Shown here piece after piece: positions 1 to 7,143 of a DNA stretch of 11,777 nucleotides; within the stretch, counting starts at the first letter, position 1, and the number at the start of each line of letters is the position of its first letter. The notes under the pieces were generated by a model. The model was not told the origin of the DNA and searched no databases. It worked only from the letters and a program-made list of their open reading frames with translations. The stretch is from Sedimenticola sp. (GTDB taxonomy: Bacteria > Pseudomonadota > Gammaproteobacteria > Chromatiales > Chromatiaceae): the NCBI GenBank assembly GCA_030619405.1, contig JAUXBK010000061.1:1-11777 (forward strand), read 5' to 3'. A program made the translations under genes and the position numbers.

Positions 1-3
1 TCA

Positions 4-717
4 ATGTCGAACAAATCCGTCGCCGTTGTCACTGGCGCTTATCGTGGTCTGGGCTATGAAACCTGCCGCCAACTGGCAAAACTGGATTATAAAGTCATCC
101 TCACTGCGCGCAGAGAGGCAGAAGGCCGTGCAGCCGCAGAAGCCCTACAGCGCGAAGGACTGGATGTCAGCTTTTACCCCCTGGATGTGACCAGTGGAAC
201 TTCCATCCAGCAACTGGCCGACTTCATCCGTACGAAATACCGCCGGCTGTACGTATTGGTGAACAATGCCGGCATTTTCCCAGACCCTGCCCCCTCGGAC
301 CGCAGCAGCACTGCCTTCGATGCCGACATGGAGACCGTACGAAGTGGATTCGAGATCAACACTCTTGGCCCCTTGCATCTCTGCCAGATACTGATCCCTC
401 TCATGGGGGACCAGGGTCGTGTGGTAAACGTCTCTTCCGGTATGGGCCAGCTCAGCGAGATGAACGGCTGCTGTCCCAGCTATCGTCTCTCCAAGACCGC
501 CCTCAATGCCGTCACCCGTATCTTTGCCGACGAACTGAAAGAGACCGGCATCAAGATCAACTCCGTCTGCCCCGGCTGGGTACGCACAGACATGGGTGGA
601 GAGGAAGCGCCGCTCTCCATCGAGGAAGGATCCCACGGCATCGTCTGGGCCGCCACACTCCCTGAAGATGGCCCCAGTGGAGGATTCTTCCGGCACGGCA
701 AGCCGATTGACTGGTGA
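4..717 (+). CDS. Short-chain dehydrogenase/reductase, carbonyl-reductase-like
   Basis: A 237-residue single-domain Rossmann oxidoreductase, predicted cytosolic and NADP(H)-dependent. Seen: the cofactor-binding TGAYRGLG at residues 10-17, the NNAG motif at 87-90, and the catalytic set Ser145, Tyr160 and Lys164 (YRLSK). After these come the PGWVRTDMGG segment at 190-199 and a C-terminal FFRHGKPIDW. Arg36-Arg37 at the end of the second beta strand suggests a preference for NADP(H). The PG-W-V-x-T-D-MGG segment and the FFR-x-GKPI end are typical of the carbonyl-reductase branch of the SDR family (CBR1-like and plant homologues). Length is normal for the family. Only three bases precede the ATG, so its RBS, promoter and any upstream operon partner are outside the window. 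The substrate cannot be deduced. It runs convergently with the permease gene. Confidence 0.9.
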   Translation: MSNKSVAVVTGAYRGLGYETCRQLAKLDYKVILTARREAEGRAAAEALQREGLDVSFYPLDVTSGTSIQQLADFIRTKYRRLYVLVNNAGIFPDPAPSDRSSTAFDADMETVRSGFEINTLGPLHLCQILIPLMGDQGRVVNVSSGMGQLSEMNGCCPSYRLSKTALNAVTRIFADELKETGIKINSVCPGWVRTDMGGEEAPLSIEEGSHGIVWAATLPEDGPSGGFFRHGKPIDW

Positions 718-729
718 TCCCTGCGCTGA

Positions 730-757
730 GGTAATCAAGGAGGATCCCTTGATTACC
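730..757. terminator. Hairpin between convergent genes, probable bidirectional terminator
   Basis: A perfect 11-bp stem (GGTAATCAAGG at 730-740 paired with 747-757) closes a 6-base loop. It sits 13 bases after the dehydrogenase stop and 5 bases beyond the permease stop. No T-tract follows on either strand, so it is not a canonical intrinsic terminator. Its position between convergent genes still suggests a role in transcript ending or 3'-end protection. Confidence 0.5.
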
Positions 758-761
758 CCGA

Positions 762-2537
762 TCAGCCCCAGGGCCAGACGTGGGGTACGAGCAGCAGGGT
801 GACCAGGCCCACAAGCAGGGTGAGGGGGATGCCGATGCGCAGGTAGTCGGCGAAGCGGTAACCGCCGACGCCGTAGACCATCAGGTTGGTCTGGTAGCCG
901 ATGGGGGTGGCGAAACTGGCGGAGGCCCCGACCATCAGGGTGATGATGAACGGCAGCGGACTCACCCCCAGGTTGCCGGCGGTGGAGAGCGCGATAGGAA
1001 ACATGATCACTGCGGCCGCATTGTTGGTGGCAACGGCGGTGAGAATAGCGGTGGTCAGAAACACCAGTAGCAGGGTGAGCCAGGGTACCGCACCCGCCAG
1101 CCCGACCATAGCACCCGCCAGGGCACCGGCTGCCCCTGTGTTCTGCAACGCATTGCCCAGGCCAAACGAGGCGGCGATGACGATCAGTACCTGCCAGTCG
1201 ACGCTGCGCCTTGCCCGGCCACCGGTGATGCAACGGGTCAGAATCATAAGCCCAGCCGCCAGCATCGAGGCCTTCAGCATGCTCAGCCAGCCGGCGGCGA
1301 CAGAGAGCACCATAAACGCCAGGATGGCGATGGCGATCAAGGCCTTGTCGTGCCGGGGCGGCGTGGCACCCTCGATACGACTGACCAGGAAAAAATCCCG
1401 GGAGTTGTGCTGCTGCTCGGCAAACGACAGATGTGACTCCAGCAGCAGGGTGTCACCCGGGCGCAACACGATATCCCCGATCTTCTGGTGCAATCGCTCA
1501 CCGTTACGGGCTACGGCAATGATCACTGCATTGTAGACATTGCGGAAATGCCCTTCCCGCACACTCAACCCCACCAGCGGGCAACTGTCGGAGACCACCG
1601 CCTCCACCAGCGTTCGGTCCTGCCGGGGAGACTGCAGCTTGAACAGCTGGTTCGAGGCCGGTCGGAGGCCCCGTATCTGTTGCAGATCCACCACCGACTC
1701 GATGATCCCCACGAACACCAGTCGGTCTCCCGCCTGCAACAGCTCCCGGGGCGAAACGGCCGCCATCACCTGGCCCTGACGATCGATCTCGATCAGAAAC
1801 ATCCCGTGCAGCTGACGCAGACCGGCCTTCTCGATACTCTTGCCTGACAGGGGGCTGCCCTCCTCCACCAGCATCTCCACCGTGTACTCCCGAGGATCGT
1901 CGAAGCGGCTGATGGCGGGTACCCGGTCCGGCAGCAACCATCGGCTGGTGAAGAGAATGAAGAGGAATACGACGACCACCACCGGAACCCCGATCCATGC
2001 CAGATCGAACATCCCCAGCCCGGGGAGACCCACCTGTTCCATCAGCAGGCTGTTGACCACCAGATTGGTGCTGGTGCCGATCAGGGTACAGGTACCACCG
2101 GCGATGCTGGCAAAACTGAGGGGGATCATCAGTTTGGAGATGGAGAGCCGATGGCGCTTGGCCCAGTCGACCACGGCCGGAATGAACATGGCCACCACCG
2201 GGGTATTGTTCAGAAAGGCACTGATCAGCGCCACCGGCGTCATCAGGCGAAACTGGGCGTGGCCCAGGGACCCGGGCCGGCCCAGCACCGACTGGACAAT
2301 CCAGCCGATCCCTCCGGTCTCCCGCAGTCCGGCCACCACCACATAGAGCACACCGACGGTGACCATACCCTCGTTTGCCAGCCCCGCCAGCGCCTCCTCG
2401 GGTGAGAGGACACCGGCGACGAGCAGCAGCGCCACCCCCCCGACCATGACGATATCGGGAGCGAACCGGGTAACGGCCAGAGTAGAGAAACAGAGCAGCG
2501 TCACGGTAACGGAATACCACGCCTGCCAGCTCGTCAT
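762..2537 (-). CDS. SLC13-family permease with two RCK_C (TrkA_C) domains
   Basis: A 591-residue inner-membrane protein of the ion transporter (DASS/SLC13-like) superfamily. Seen: hydrophobic helices at about 8-70, 98-200 and 400-590. The paired re-entrant-loop signatures are NNTP at 110-113 with GTSTNLV at 154-160, and TNN at 504-506 with ATPIGYQTN at 543-551. A soluble insert at about 205-395 holds two similar lobes, each with an LxxGD turn (residues 267-271 and 358-362), which fits tandem RCK_C/TrkA_C ligand-binding domains. Family knowledge: such proteins are usually sodium-coupled sulfate, dicarboxylate or related anion transporters, with the insert regulating transport; the substrate here is unknown. 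The ATG at 2537 was chosen because it has an AGGAAG Shine-Dalgarno 7 bases upstream. The same frame stays open to 2657, but that extension is translated repeat DNA. It appears monocistronic. Confidence 0.88.
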   Translation of the reverse strand: MTSWQAWYSVTVTLLCFSTLAVTRFAPDIVMVGGVALLLVAGVLSPEEALAGLANEGMVTVGVLYVVVAGLRETGGIGWIVQSVLGRPGSLGHAQFRLMTPVALISAFLNNTPVVAMFIPAVVDWAKRHRLSISKLMIPLSFASIAGGTCTLIGTSTNLVVNSLLMEQVGLPGLGMFDLAWIGVPVVVVVFLFILFTSRWLLPDRVPAISRFDDPREYTVEMLVEEGSPLSGKSIEKAGLRQLHGMFLIEIDRQGQVMAAVSPRELLQAGDRLVFVGIIESVVDLQQIRGLRPASNQLFKLQSPRQDRTLVEAVVSDSCPLVGLSVREGHFRNVYNAVIIAVARNGERLHQKIGDIVLRPGDTLLLESHLSFAEQQHNSRDFFLVSRIEGATPPRHDKALIAIAILAFMVLSVAAGWLSMLKASMLAAGLMILTRCITGGRARRSVDWQVLIVIAASFGLGNALQNTGAAGALAGAMVGLAGAVPWLTLLLVFLTTAILTAVATNNAAAVIMFPIALSTAGNLGVSPLPFIITLMVGASASFATPIGYQTNLMVYGVGGYRFADYLRIGIPLTLLVGLVTLLLVPHVWPWG

Positions 2538-2594
2538 CGTGCTGCTTCCTGAAATGCTTCCTGAAAAAAGATTATTCTTGGAAAGGCAAATGCG

Positions 2595-2690
2595 TTCTCG
2601 CGCTAAAGGCGCAATCGAAAACCTTAAAACCAAAAGCATTCTCGCGCAAAGACGCAAAGACGCAAAGGAAAACCTTGAAAAACAAAACCC
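2595..2690. repeat. Intergenic short repeat, two tandem copies (one degenerate)
   Basis: Two direct copies start at 2595 and 2639, a 44-base period. Each begins TTCTCGCGC, continues with one or more AAAGRCGC-type units, then GAAAACCTTRAAAA and CAAAA. The second copy carries the unit CGCAAAGA twice. A related copy in the opposite orientation lies at 3050-3085. The repeat sits directly upstream of the permease start codon and creates a spurious N-terminal extension of that reading frame. Confidence 0.75.
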
Positions 2691-2714
2691 AATAAATGCA
2701 GGATTATTGCTGGT

Positions 2715-2893
2715 GCACTTTCACCTAGATCCTGCAAGTAGTCGTGCATACAGAGTGCAAGCTATTGTTTTGTAGAGCGAATGAAAAATTGAGTGGAATC
2801 CTTATTGTGAGTGCCGAGATTTTTCATATCGCTATACGGAACAAGAGGTTGTGCTATGTGCGTACGAATACTTGCAGGATCTAGGTTTCAATG
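2715..2893. mobile_element. MITE-like inverted-repeat element, no coding capacity
   Basis: The ends are inverted repeats. Bases 2724-2740 (CCTAGATCCTGCAAGTA) are exactly the reverse complement of 2869-2885, and weaker similarity continues inward for about 18 bases (11 matches). The interior is about 130 bp, AT-rich and without a plausible ORF. A 41-base segment at 2719-2759 recurs at 11737-11777 with three mismatches, so this is a dispersed family. The exact outer boundaries and any target-site duplication are not clear. No transposase is present, so movement would need one supplied in trans. It could instead be a transcribed palindromic repeat rather than a transposon derivative. Confidence 0.5.
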
Positions 2894-3049
2894 CATGTTC
2901 CTTTACAAATACAGAAAACAAGCAATAATTGAGGCTCTTGCAAAACTCCTTAATACTCTCTCCTTTGAGGGAGAGGGGGCAATGAACTCCGAAACTTGAG
3001 TTGCAAGAACCTCAATTACTTGTTTTATTATCTTGTTTTTGTGTTTTGT

Positions 3050-3110
3050 TTTTCCTTTGCGCCTTTGCGCCTTTGCGCGAGAATGTTTTTGGTTTTGGTT
3101 TTGGTTTTGT
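3050..3110. repeat. Inverted copy of the short repeat plus TTTTGG run
   Basis: Bases 3050-3085 are the reverse complement of 2637-2672 over 36 bases with two mismatches, both transitions. It carries the CTTTGCGC unit in tandem and then GAGAATG. It continues into a simple run of TTTTGG units (3086-3110) that stops just short of the 3' end of the next minus-strand gene at 3117. Together with the 2637-2672 arm it brackets the MITE-like element. Confidence 0.75.
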
Positions 3111-3116
3111 TTTTAA

Positions 3117-3464
3117 TCAACGATCGCGCCCCTCCCAGATATCCGCCGGCCGGCGGCGATTCAGATTCAGGCGTCTTTCCTGCGCGATACGGGATAGCTT
3201 TATCGGAGCCTGCTCCCACCTCCGTTCATCACGACGGCGGTCGACCACACCCTGATAGATGCAGCTGCAGGCCTCGGCATCGCAACCCTCCAACGGAAGC
3301 GCAGGGGCCATTCTGAAGGAGAAGAATCTTCCGATCAAACGGGTGGATGCCCGACATCCGCAACGATGCAGCTGGACCCCGCGGAAACAGTGAGATTTAT
3401 GCAACTTCTCCAGCTGTTCCTGCTGGGGGGTCTGTTTTTTCTTTTTTCTGGGGAACCATTTCAT
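3117..3464 (-). CDS. Small basic Cys-rich protein of unknown function, downstream of panC
   Basis: I do not recognise a named family. The product is 115 residues, very basic, with no signal peptide or membrane helix. It starts with a Lys run (residues 7-10) and has six cysteines. These are Cys26, a CxC pair at 35/37, and Cys61, Cys66 and Cys68 in a CDAEACSC segment, followed by a DRRRDERR motif at about 75-82. This spacing suggests metal binding or redox-active thiols; that is inference. The gene follows panC on the same strand after about 50 bases and could be co-transcribed. The ATG at 3464 is preferred because AAGGTGG lies just upstream, although spacing is short; an in-frame GTG at 3470 is the alternative. 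The cysteine-rich core looks like a conserved protein, whereas the last 25 residues are low-complexity Arg-rich and end next to repeat DNA. Confidence 0.6.
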   Translation of the reverse strand: MKWFPRKKKKQTPQQEQLEKLHKSHCFRGVQLHRCGCRASTRLIGRFFSFRMAPALPLEGCDAEACSCIYQGVVDRRRDERRWEQAPIKLSRIAQERRLNLNRRRPADIWEGRDR

Positions 3465-3515
3465 AACCACCTTATCGACGGGGATGAGGGGTTTCTTTAG
3501 CCGTTTTTATGTTGA

Positions 3516-4367
3516 CTAGCGCAACGACAACCTCAGGTTGTCGATCAGTCGCGCGCGCCCCACATAGGCGGCAGCCAATATCACCAGCTCCTCCTCCACC
3601 GACATCGGAGCACCCAGATCCTCTGCCCGGCGGATGACGAAATAATCGGGTTTCAGCCCCGCCTCCGTCAACCGGGAGAGGGCCGTCTGCTCCAGTCTGC
3701 GGTAGTCTCTCGCGCCACCGATGATGGCATTGGCGGTCTCCCTCAGCATACGATACATGGCAGGCGCGCGGGCACGCTCGTCCGGTGACAGGTAGTTGTT
3801 ACGGGAGCTGAGCGCCAGACCGTCCTCCTCTCGCACGGTGGGCACCCCGCGGATCTCCACCGGCATGCAGAGATCCTCCGTCATCCGGCGGATCACCAGC
3901 AGCTGCTGGTAATCCTTTTCACCAAACAGGGCCAGACTCGGCTGGGTCATATTGAACAGCTTGCAGACCACTGTCGCCACCCCAACGAAGTGACCCGGGC
4001 GGGAAACACCACAGAGAATATCGGAGATGCCCGGCACCTCCACTCGCGTCTGCCCCTCCAGCGGGCGCCGATAGATCTCCGCTTCACTGGGCTGAAACAG
4101 CAGATCGGCGCCTGCATCGGTCAACCGGGCGATATCTTCGTCCAGGGTACGGGGATAGGCATCTAAATCCTCCCCGGCGCTGAACTGCATCGGGTTGACG
4201 AAGATGGAGACCACCACCCGGTCCGCCAGGTCCCGGGCCTTCAGCACCAGTTCCAGGTGGCCCGCATGCAGATTACCCATGGTCGGCACCAGCGCGGTCC
4301 GTTCACCCGCGCCACGCCAGACCGCCAGTTGCAGGCGCAGCTCCCCGATAGTCTCTACCCGGTTCAC
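3516..4367 (-). CDS. panC: Pantoate--beta-alanine ligase (pantothenate synthetase)
   Basis: Catalyses ATP-dependent condensation of D-pantoate and beta-alanine to pantothenate through a pantoyl-adenylate, the last step of vitamin B5 synthesis, in the cytosol. Seen: PTMGNLHAGH at residues 28-37 containing the HIGH-like nucleotide-binding motif, VNPMQF at 58-63, KLFN at 136-139, FGEKDYQQL at 148-156, and the KMSKS-equivalent SSRNNYLS at 187-194. The C-terminal domain ends with RARLIDN at 271-277. At 283 residues it is full length. The start codon is GTG, and GTGA overlaps the panB stop by four bases, which implies translational coupling to panB. The N-terminus at this GTG lines up with the usual family start, so no other start is needed. 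Confidence 0.97.
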   Translation of the reverse strand: MNRVETIGELRLQLAVWRGAGERTALVPTMGNLHAGHLELVLKARDLADRVVVSIFVNPMQFSAGEDLDAYPRTLDEDIARLTDAGADLLFQPSEAEIYRRPLEGQTRVEVPGISDILCGVSRPGHFVGVATVVCKLFNMTQPSLALFGEKDYQQLLVIRRMTEDLCMPVEIRGVPTVREEDGLALSSRNNYLSPDERARAPAMYRMLRETANAIIGGARDYRRLEQTALSRLTEAGLKPDYFVIRRAEDLGAPMSVEEELVILAAAYVGRARLIDNLRLSLR

Positions 4368-5161
4368 TGGTAACAGTGCTCTTCTGCTGGAAAGGTGCCC
4401 CCCTTCACCGCTTTCACATAAGTGGCGATGGCGGCGGTCACGGAGCAGGTGTGTTCCAGGAAATTCCGGTTGAAACGGGGCAACGGGCCAGGTGTGATAT
4501 CCAGCATGTCGTAGAGCACCAGCACCTGGCCATCACAATCGGGCCCGGCACCGATACCGATCACGGGAATCGAGACAGAGCGGGAGATCTCACCCGCCAG
4601 CACTGCCGGCACACACTCCAGCACCAGCATCTGGGCCCCCGCCACCTCCAGCGCCAGAGCGTCCTCACGCATGATGCGTGCCGTTTCTTCGTCGCGACCC
4701 TGCACCCGGTAGCCGCCCAGGCGATGAACAGACTGGGGCAGCAGTCCCAGATGAGCACAGACCGGGATACCGTTGCCGGTGAGCTGCCGGACCGTCTCCA
4801 GCTGGATCGTCCCACCCTCCAGCTTGACCATCTGTGCTCTGCCCTCCTTCATCAGGCGGCCGGCGGTGGCAAGGGCCTGCCGGGGAGAACTGTAGCTCAT
4901 GAACGGCATGTCGGTGATCAACAGCGCATTGCGTCGCGCCCGCGCGACACAGCGGGTGTGGTAGATCATCTCCTCCACCCCCACCGGCAAGGTGCTCTCC
5001 TGCCCCTGGATAACCATCCCCAGGGAATCACCCACCAGGATCACCTCCACCCCCGCCTCTTCGAGACGGGCAGTGAAACTGGCATCGTAGCTGGTCAATA
5101 CCGCGATCTTCTCCCCCCGTTGCTTCATCTGCATCAGGGAAGCTGTGGTTACGCTGGGCAT
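4364..5161 (-). CDS. panB: 3-methyl-2-oxobutanoate hydroxymethyltransferase
   Basis: Converts alpha-ketoisovalerate and 5,10-methylene-tetrahydrofolate to ketopantoate, the committed step of pantothenate synthesis. Seen (265 residues): LTSYDASF at 22-29, VGDSLGMV at 43-50, DMPFMSY at 84-90, VKLEGG at 112-117, HLGLLPQS at 137-144 and LECVPA at 181-186. The Mg ligands Asp45 and Asp84 and the catalytic Glu182 are all present. The ATG at 5161 was chosen over an in-frame TTG at 5176, which would add five non-conserved residues. The Shine-Dalgarno is weak (GCGGAA). Folate is a cosubstrate, which makes the position after folK functionally sensible. The gap of 66 bases after folK could hold an internal promoter, but none stands out. 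Its stop overlaps the panC start. Confidence 0.97.
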   Translation of the reverse strand: MPSVTTASLMQMKQRGEKIAVLTSYDASFTARLEEAGVEVILVGDSLGMVIQGQESTLPVGVEEMIYHTRCVARARRNALLITDMPFMSYSSPRQALATAGRLMKEGRAQMVKLEGGTIQLETVRQLTGNGIPVCAHLGLLPQSVHRLGGYRVQGRDEETARIMREDALALEVAGAQMLVLECVPAVLAGEISRSVSIPVIGIGAGPDCDGQVLVLYDMLDITPGPLPRFNRNFLEHTCSVTAAIATYVKAVKGGTFPAEEHCYQ

Positions 5162-5227
5162 GGTTCCGCAATCCAAAACAATTTAGAAGCAGGATTTTAC
5201 CCTATCGCCAGAAAAAAGCGGAATCTC

Positions 5228-5773
5228 TCACCTCCTCCCGCCTCCAAGCAGCGATAAAGCCGGACCCGGTTCAGGGCACTGTTCGACCAATTTGTTCAGA
5301 ATCCCCCGCCCGGGCACATGCAGTGCAGCGGGCGCGATCTCCTGTAACGGATAAAGCACGAAGGGGCGCAGATGAAGGCCGGGGTGGGGTACTTTCAGCT
5401 TCGGGGTATCTATTACCTGTTCACCGTAGAGCAGCAGGTCGAGGTCCAGGGTGCGTGGTCCCCAATGCGCTTTGCGGACACGGCCATGGGCATCCTCTAT
5501 GCGCTGTAGCTGTCCAAGCAGATCATAGGCCCCCAGGCGGGTGGAGAGCCCCGCCACTGCATTCACATAGTCCGGCTGATCCGGCGGCCCCATCGGCTTG
5601 CTCGAATAGAGCCGTGAACAGGCGAAGCAACAACTGTCCGGGATCTCCCCCAGCTCGTCCAGGGCGCAGGTCACCTGGTCCACCGGTCCATTCAGATTAC
5701 TGCCAATCCCCACGTAGACGACCACCCCGCCGCTGCAGGGAGAGGTGCCTTTTCTCTCCTCAGGCGCGTTCAT
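5228..5773 (-). CDS. folK: Hydroxymethyl-dihydropterin pyrophosphokinase
   Basis: HPPK transfers pyrophosphate from ATP to 6-hydroxymethyl-7,8-dihydropterin in folate synthesis. Seen (181 residues): VGIGSNL at 21-27, YSSKPMG at 56-62, YVNAVAGL at 69-76, the signature GPRTLDLDLLLYG at 105-117 with the Mg-binding Asp110 and Asp112, and VPHPGLHLRPFVLYPL at 128-143. About 15 N-terminal residues precede the usual family start, and the C-terminal tail is Gly/Arg rich. The ATG overlaps the pcnB stop as ATGA and has a purine-rich GAGGGCGA just upstream inside pcnB, so translation is probably coupled. The pcnB-folK-panBC order is a recurring gammaproteobacterial arrangement. Confidence 0.96.
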   Translation of the reverse strand: MNAPEERKGTSPCSGGVVVYVGIGSNLNGPVDQVTCALDELGEIPDSCCFACSRLYSSKPMGPPDQPDYVNAVAGLSTRLGAYDLLGQLQRIEDAHGRVRKAHWGPRTLDLDLLLYGEQVIDTPKLKVPHPGLHLRPFVLYPLQEIAPAALHVPGRGILNKLVEQCPEPGPALSLLGGGRR

Positions 5774-7143
5774 TCGCCCTCGGCAGGTACCAGGCGCTTA
5801 CGCGGCCGGCGCCTGCGGCGCTGTCGGCCGGCGGTAGGTTTGGAGGAGGCTGCCATCTGCTGCTGCGCATCCCCCTCCACCGATTGGAATCGAGTCCACC
5901 ACTCAGCCAGTTCCGCGTCCACCTCCCCCGCTTCGGCGCGCAACAGCAGGAAATCGTAAGCGGCCCGAAAGCGAGGATGACCAAGCAGCCGATGGGGACG
6001 CTTGCCAGCACGCTGCTCGAAGCGGTGTTGCAGATACCAGATCTCCTTCATCATCAGGCTGAAGCGCTTGGGGATGGACACATGCCGGACCTGTTGTGAG
6101 ACCACCACGCTCCCCGCCTGCTGTATCGCCGGCAGTCTGGCCTCACCCTCGGCCATCAGATCATTGGCCAGTTGCCGCACCGGCTCCCACAGCAGCACCG
6201 CAAGCAGGAAAGCGGGGGTGACTGGTTTGCCCTGCTGGATGCGAAGGTCTGTGTTGTACAATCCCTTGGCCACGAACACCACCGGGAACTTATTCTCCTC
6301 CCGGCTCAGCACCTCGTCGGTTTCCGGGAACAGCTCCCGAAACAGGCTGTAATGGCACAACTTTTCGTAGCTCTGAACTGCCGCCCCCCCCATGAACAGT
6401 TTCAGCATCTCGTCAAACAGACGGGCGGACGGGACATCCTGCAGCAGATCCCCCAGATCGAATATCGCCTCTTCAACCTCCGAATCGATATTGAACCCGA
6501 GCTTGGCCGCGAACCGCACCGCCCGCAGCATCCGCACCGGGTCTTCCCGGAAGCGGGTCGCCGGGTCGCCCAACAGACGCAACCGGCCCTGCTGCAGATC
6601 TTCCAGGCCGCCAGCGTAATCGATGACGGAGAAATCCTCGATACTGTAATAGAGGGCGTTGACGGTGAAATCCCGTCGCAGGGCATCCTCTTCGATCGAG
6701 CCGTAGACGTTGTCCCGCAGCAACATCCCGTTCTCGATCCTGCGCTCCCCCCCCTCGGTGTCATCGTTGATGCCCCGGAAGGTCGCTACCTCGATGATCT
6801 CTCGGCCAAAGTGAACATGGGCCAGCCGGAACCGGCGCCCGATCAGGCGGCAGTTACGGAACACCCGCCGCACATCTTCCGGACTGGCATCGGTGGCGAT
6901 GTCGAAATCCTTGGGCTCACGCCCCAACAGCAGGTCACGCACCCCGCCACCAACGAGATGCGCCTGAAACCCGGCCTGCTTAAGGCGATAGAGCACTTTT
7001 ACCGCATTTGCGCTGATATTGGTCCTGGAGATATTGTGCTCTGATCGGGGGATGATGGTTGGATTGGCTATCGTCTTTTCCCTATTACTGCCATGGTTGA
7101 GTTTATTAGGCTTGAGGACTGCGCCCGCATGAGTATAATACAC
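5770..7143 (-). CDS. pcnB: Poly(A) polymerase I
   Basis: Adds 3' poly(A) tails that promote RNA decay. Seen in the 457-residue frame: IPRSEHNISR at 31-40, the nucleotidyltransferase LVGGGVRD at 63-70, catalytic Asp79 and Asp81 in KDFD, RRFRLAHVHFG at 103-113, RRDFTVNALYY at 156-166, EDPVRMLRAVRFA at 200-212, and a very basic C-terminus (GRQRRRRRPRKR) suited to RNA binding. RRFRLAHV and the basic tail favour poly(A) polymerase over a CCA-adding enzyme. The start is uncertain. The only standard codon before the conserved HNISR motif is GTG at 7143, and its only nearby Shine-Dalgarno, AGGAGG, directly abuts or overlaps it. The first 24 residues look unconserved. E. coli pcnB is known to initiate at a rare AUU, and here an AUA at 7071-7069 follows AGGGAA at a good distance. 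The stop overlaps folK. Confidence 0.95.
   Translation of the reverse strand: MYYTHAGAVLKPNKLNHGSNREKTIANPTIIPRSEHNISRTNISANAVKVLYRLKQAGFQAHLVGGGVRDLLLGREPKDFDIATDASPEDVRRVFRNCRLIGRRFRLAHVHFGREIIEVATFRGINDDTEGGERRIENGMLLRDNVYGSIEEDALRRDFTVNALYYSIEDFSVIDYAGGLEDLQQGRLRLLGDPATRFREDPVRMLRAVRFAAKLGFNIDSEVEEAIFDLGDLLQDVPSARLFDEMLKLFMGGAAVQSYEKLCHYSLFRELFPETDEVLSREENKFPVVFVAKGLYNTDLRIQQGKPVTPAFLLAVLLWEPVRQLANDLMAEGEARLPAIQQAGSVVVSQQVRHVSIPKRFSLMMKEIWYLQHRFEQRAGKRPHRLLGHPRFRAAYDFLLLRAEAGEVDAELAEWWTRFQSVEGDAQQQMAASSKPTAGRQRRRRRPRKRLVPAEGE

Larger units (their letters stand above)
2538..3116. other. Gene-free repeat island
   Basis: No convincing gene lies in these 579 bases. The stretch is AT-richer than its surroundings and holds a short-repeat family in both orientations (2595-2690 and 3050-3110) and a MITE-like inverted-repeat element (about 2715-2893). 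There is also a weak hairpin at 2958-2975 (CTCTCC paired with GGAGAG) and a TTTTGG-type simple repeat at 3086-3110. Short open frames crossing it read as low-complexity peptides such as FAPLRLCAR, a familiar product of translating this kind of repeat. Confidence 0.7.

Noticed and set aside
145..1233. A 362-codon minus-strand frame crossing the dehydrogenase and permease genes
   Set aside because: It spans two recognised genes in other frames, is Arg/His/Gly-rich and has no motif; a GC-rich shadow frame.
2811..2999. A 62-codon plus-strand frame in the repeat island
   Set aside because: It overlaps the right end of the MITE-like element, has no Shine-Dalgarno and no recognisable domain.
2595..3110. 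CRISPR array
   Set aside because: There are only two or three degenerate repeat copies in mixed orientation, with no regular spacers and no cas genes nearby.
3143..3156. A 14-bp perfect GC palindrome (CCGCCGGCCGGCGG)
   Set aside because: It lies within the coding sequence of the small Cys-rich gene where Arg/Pro/Ala codons in GC-rich DNA produce it easily.
2996..3316. Plus-strand frames reading FAPLRLCAR-type peptide
   Set aside because: These translate the short repeat and the antisense of the Cys-rich gene; low complexity and no start signal.
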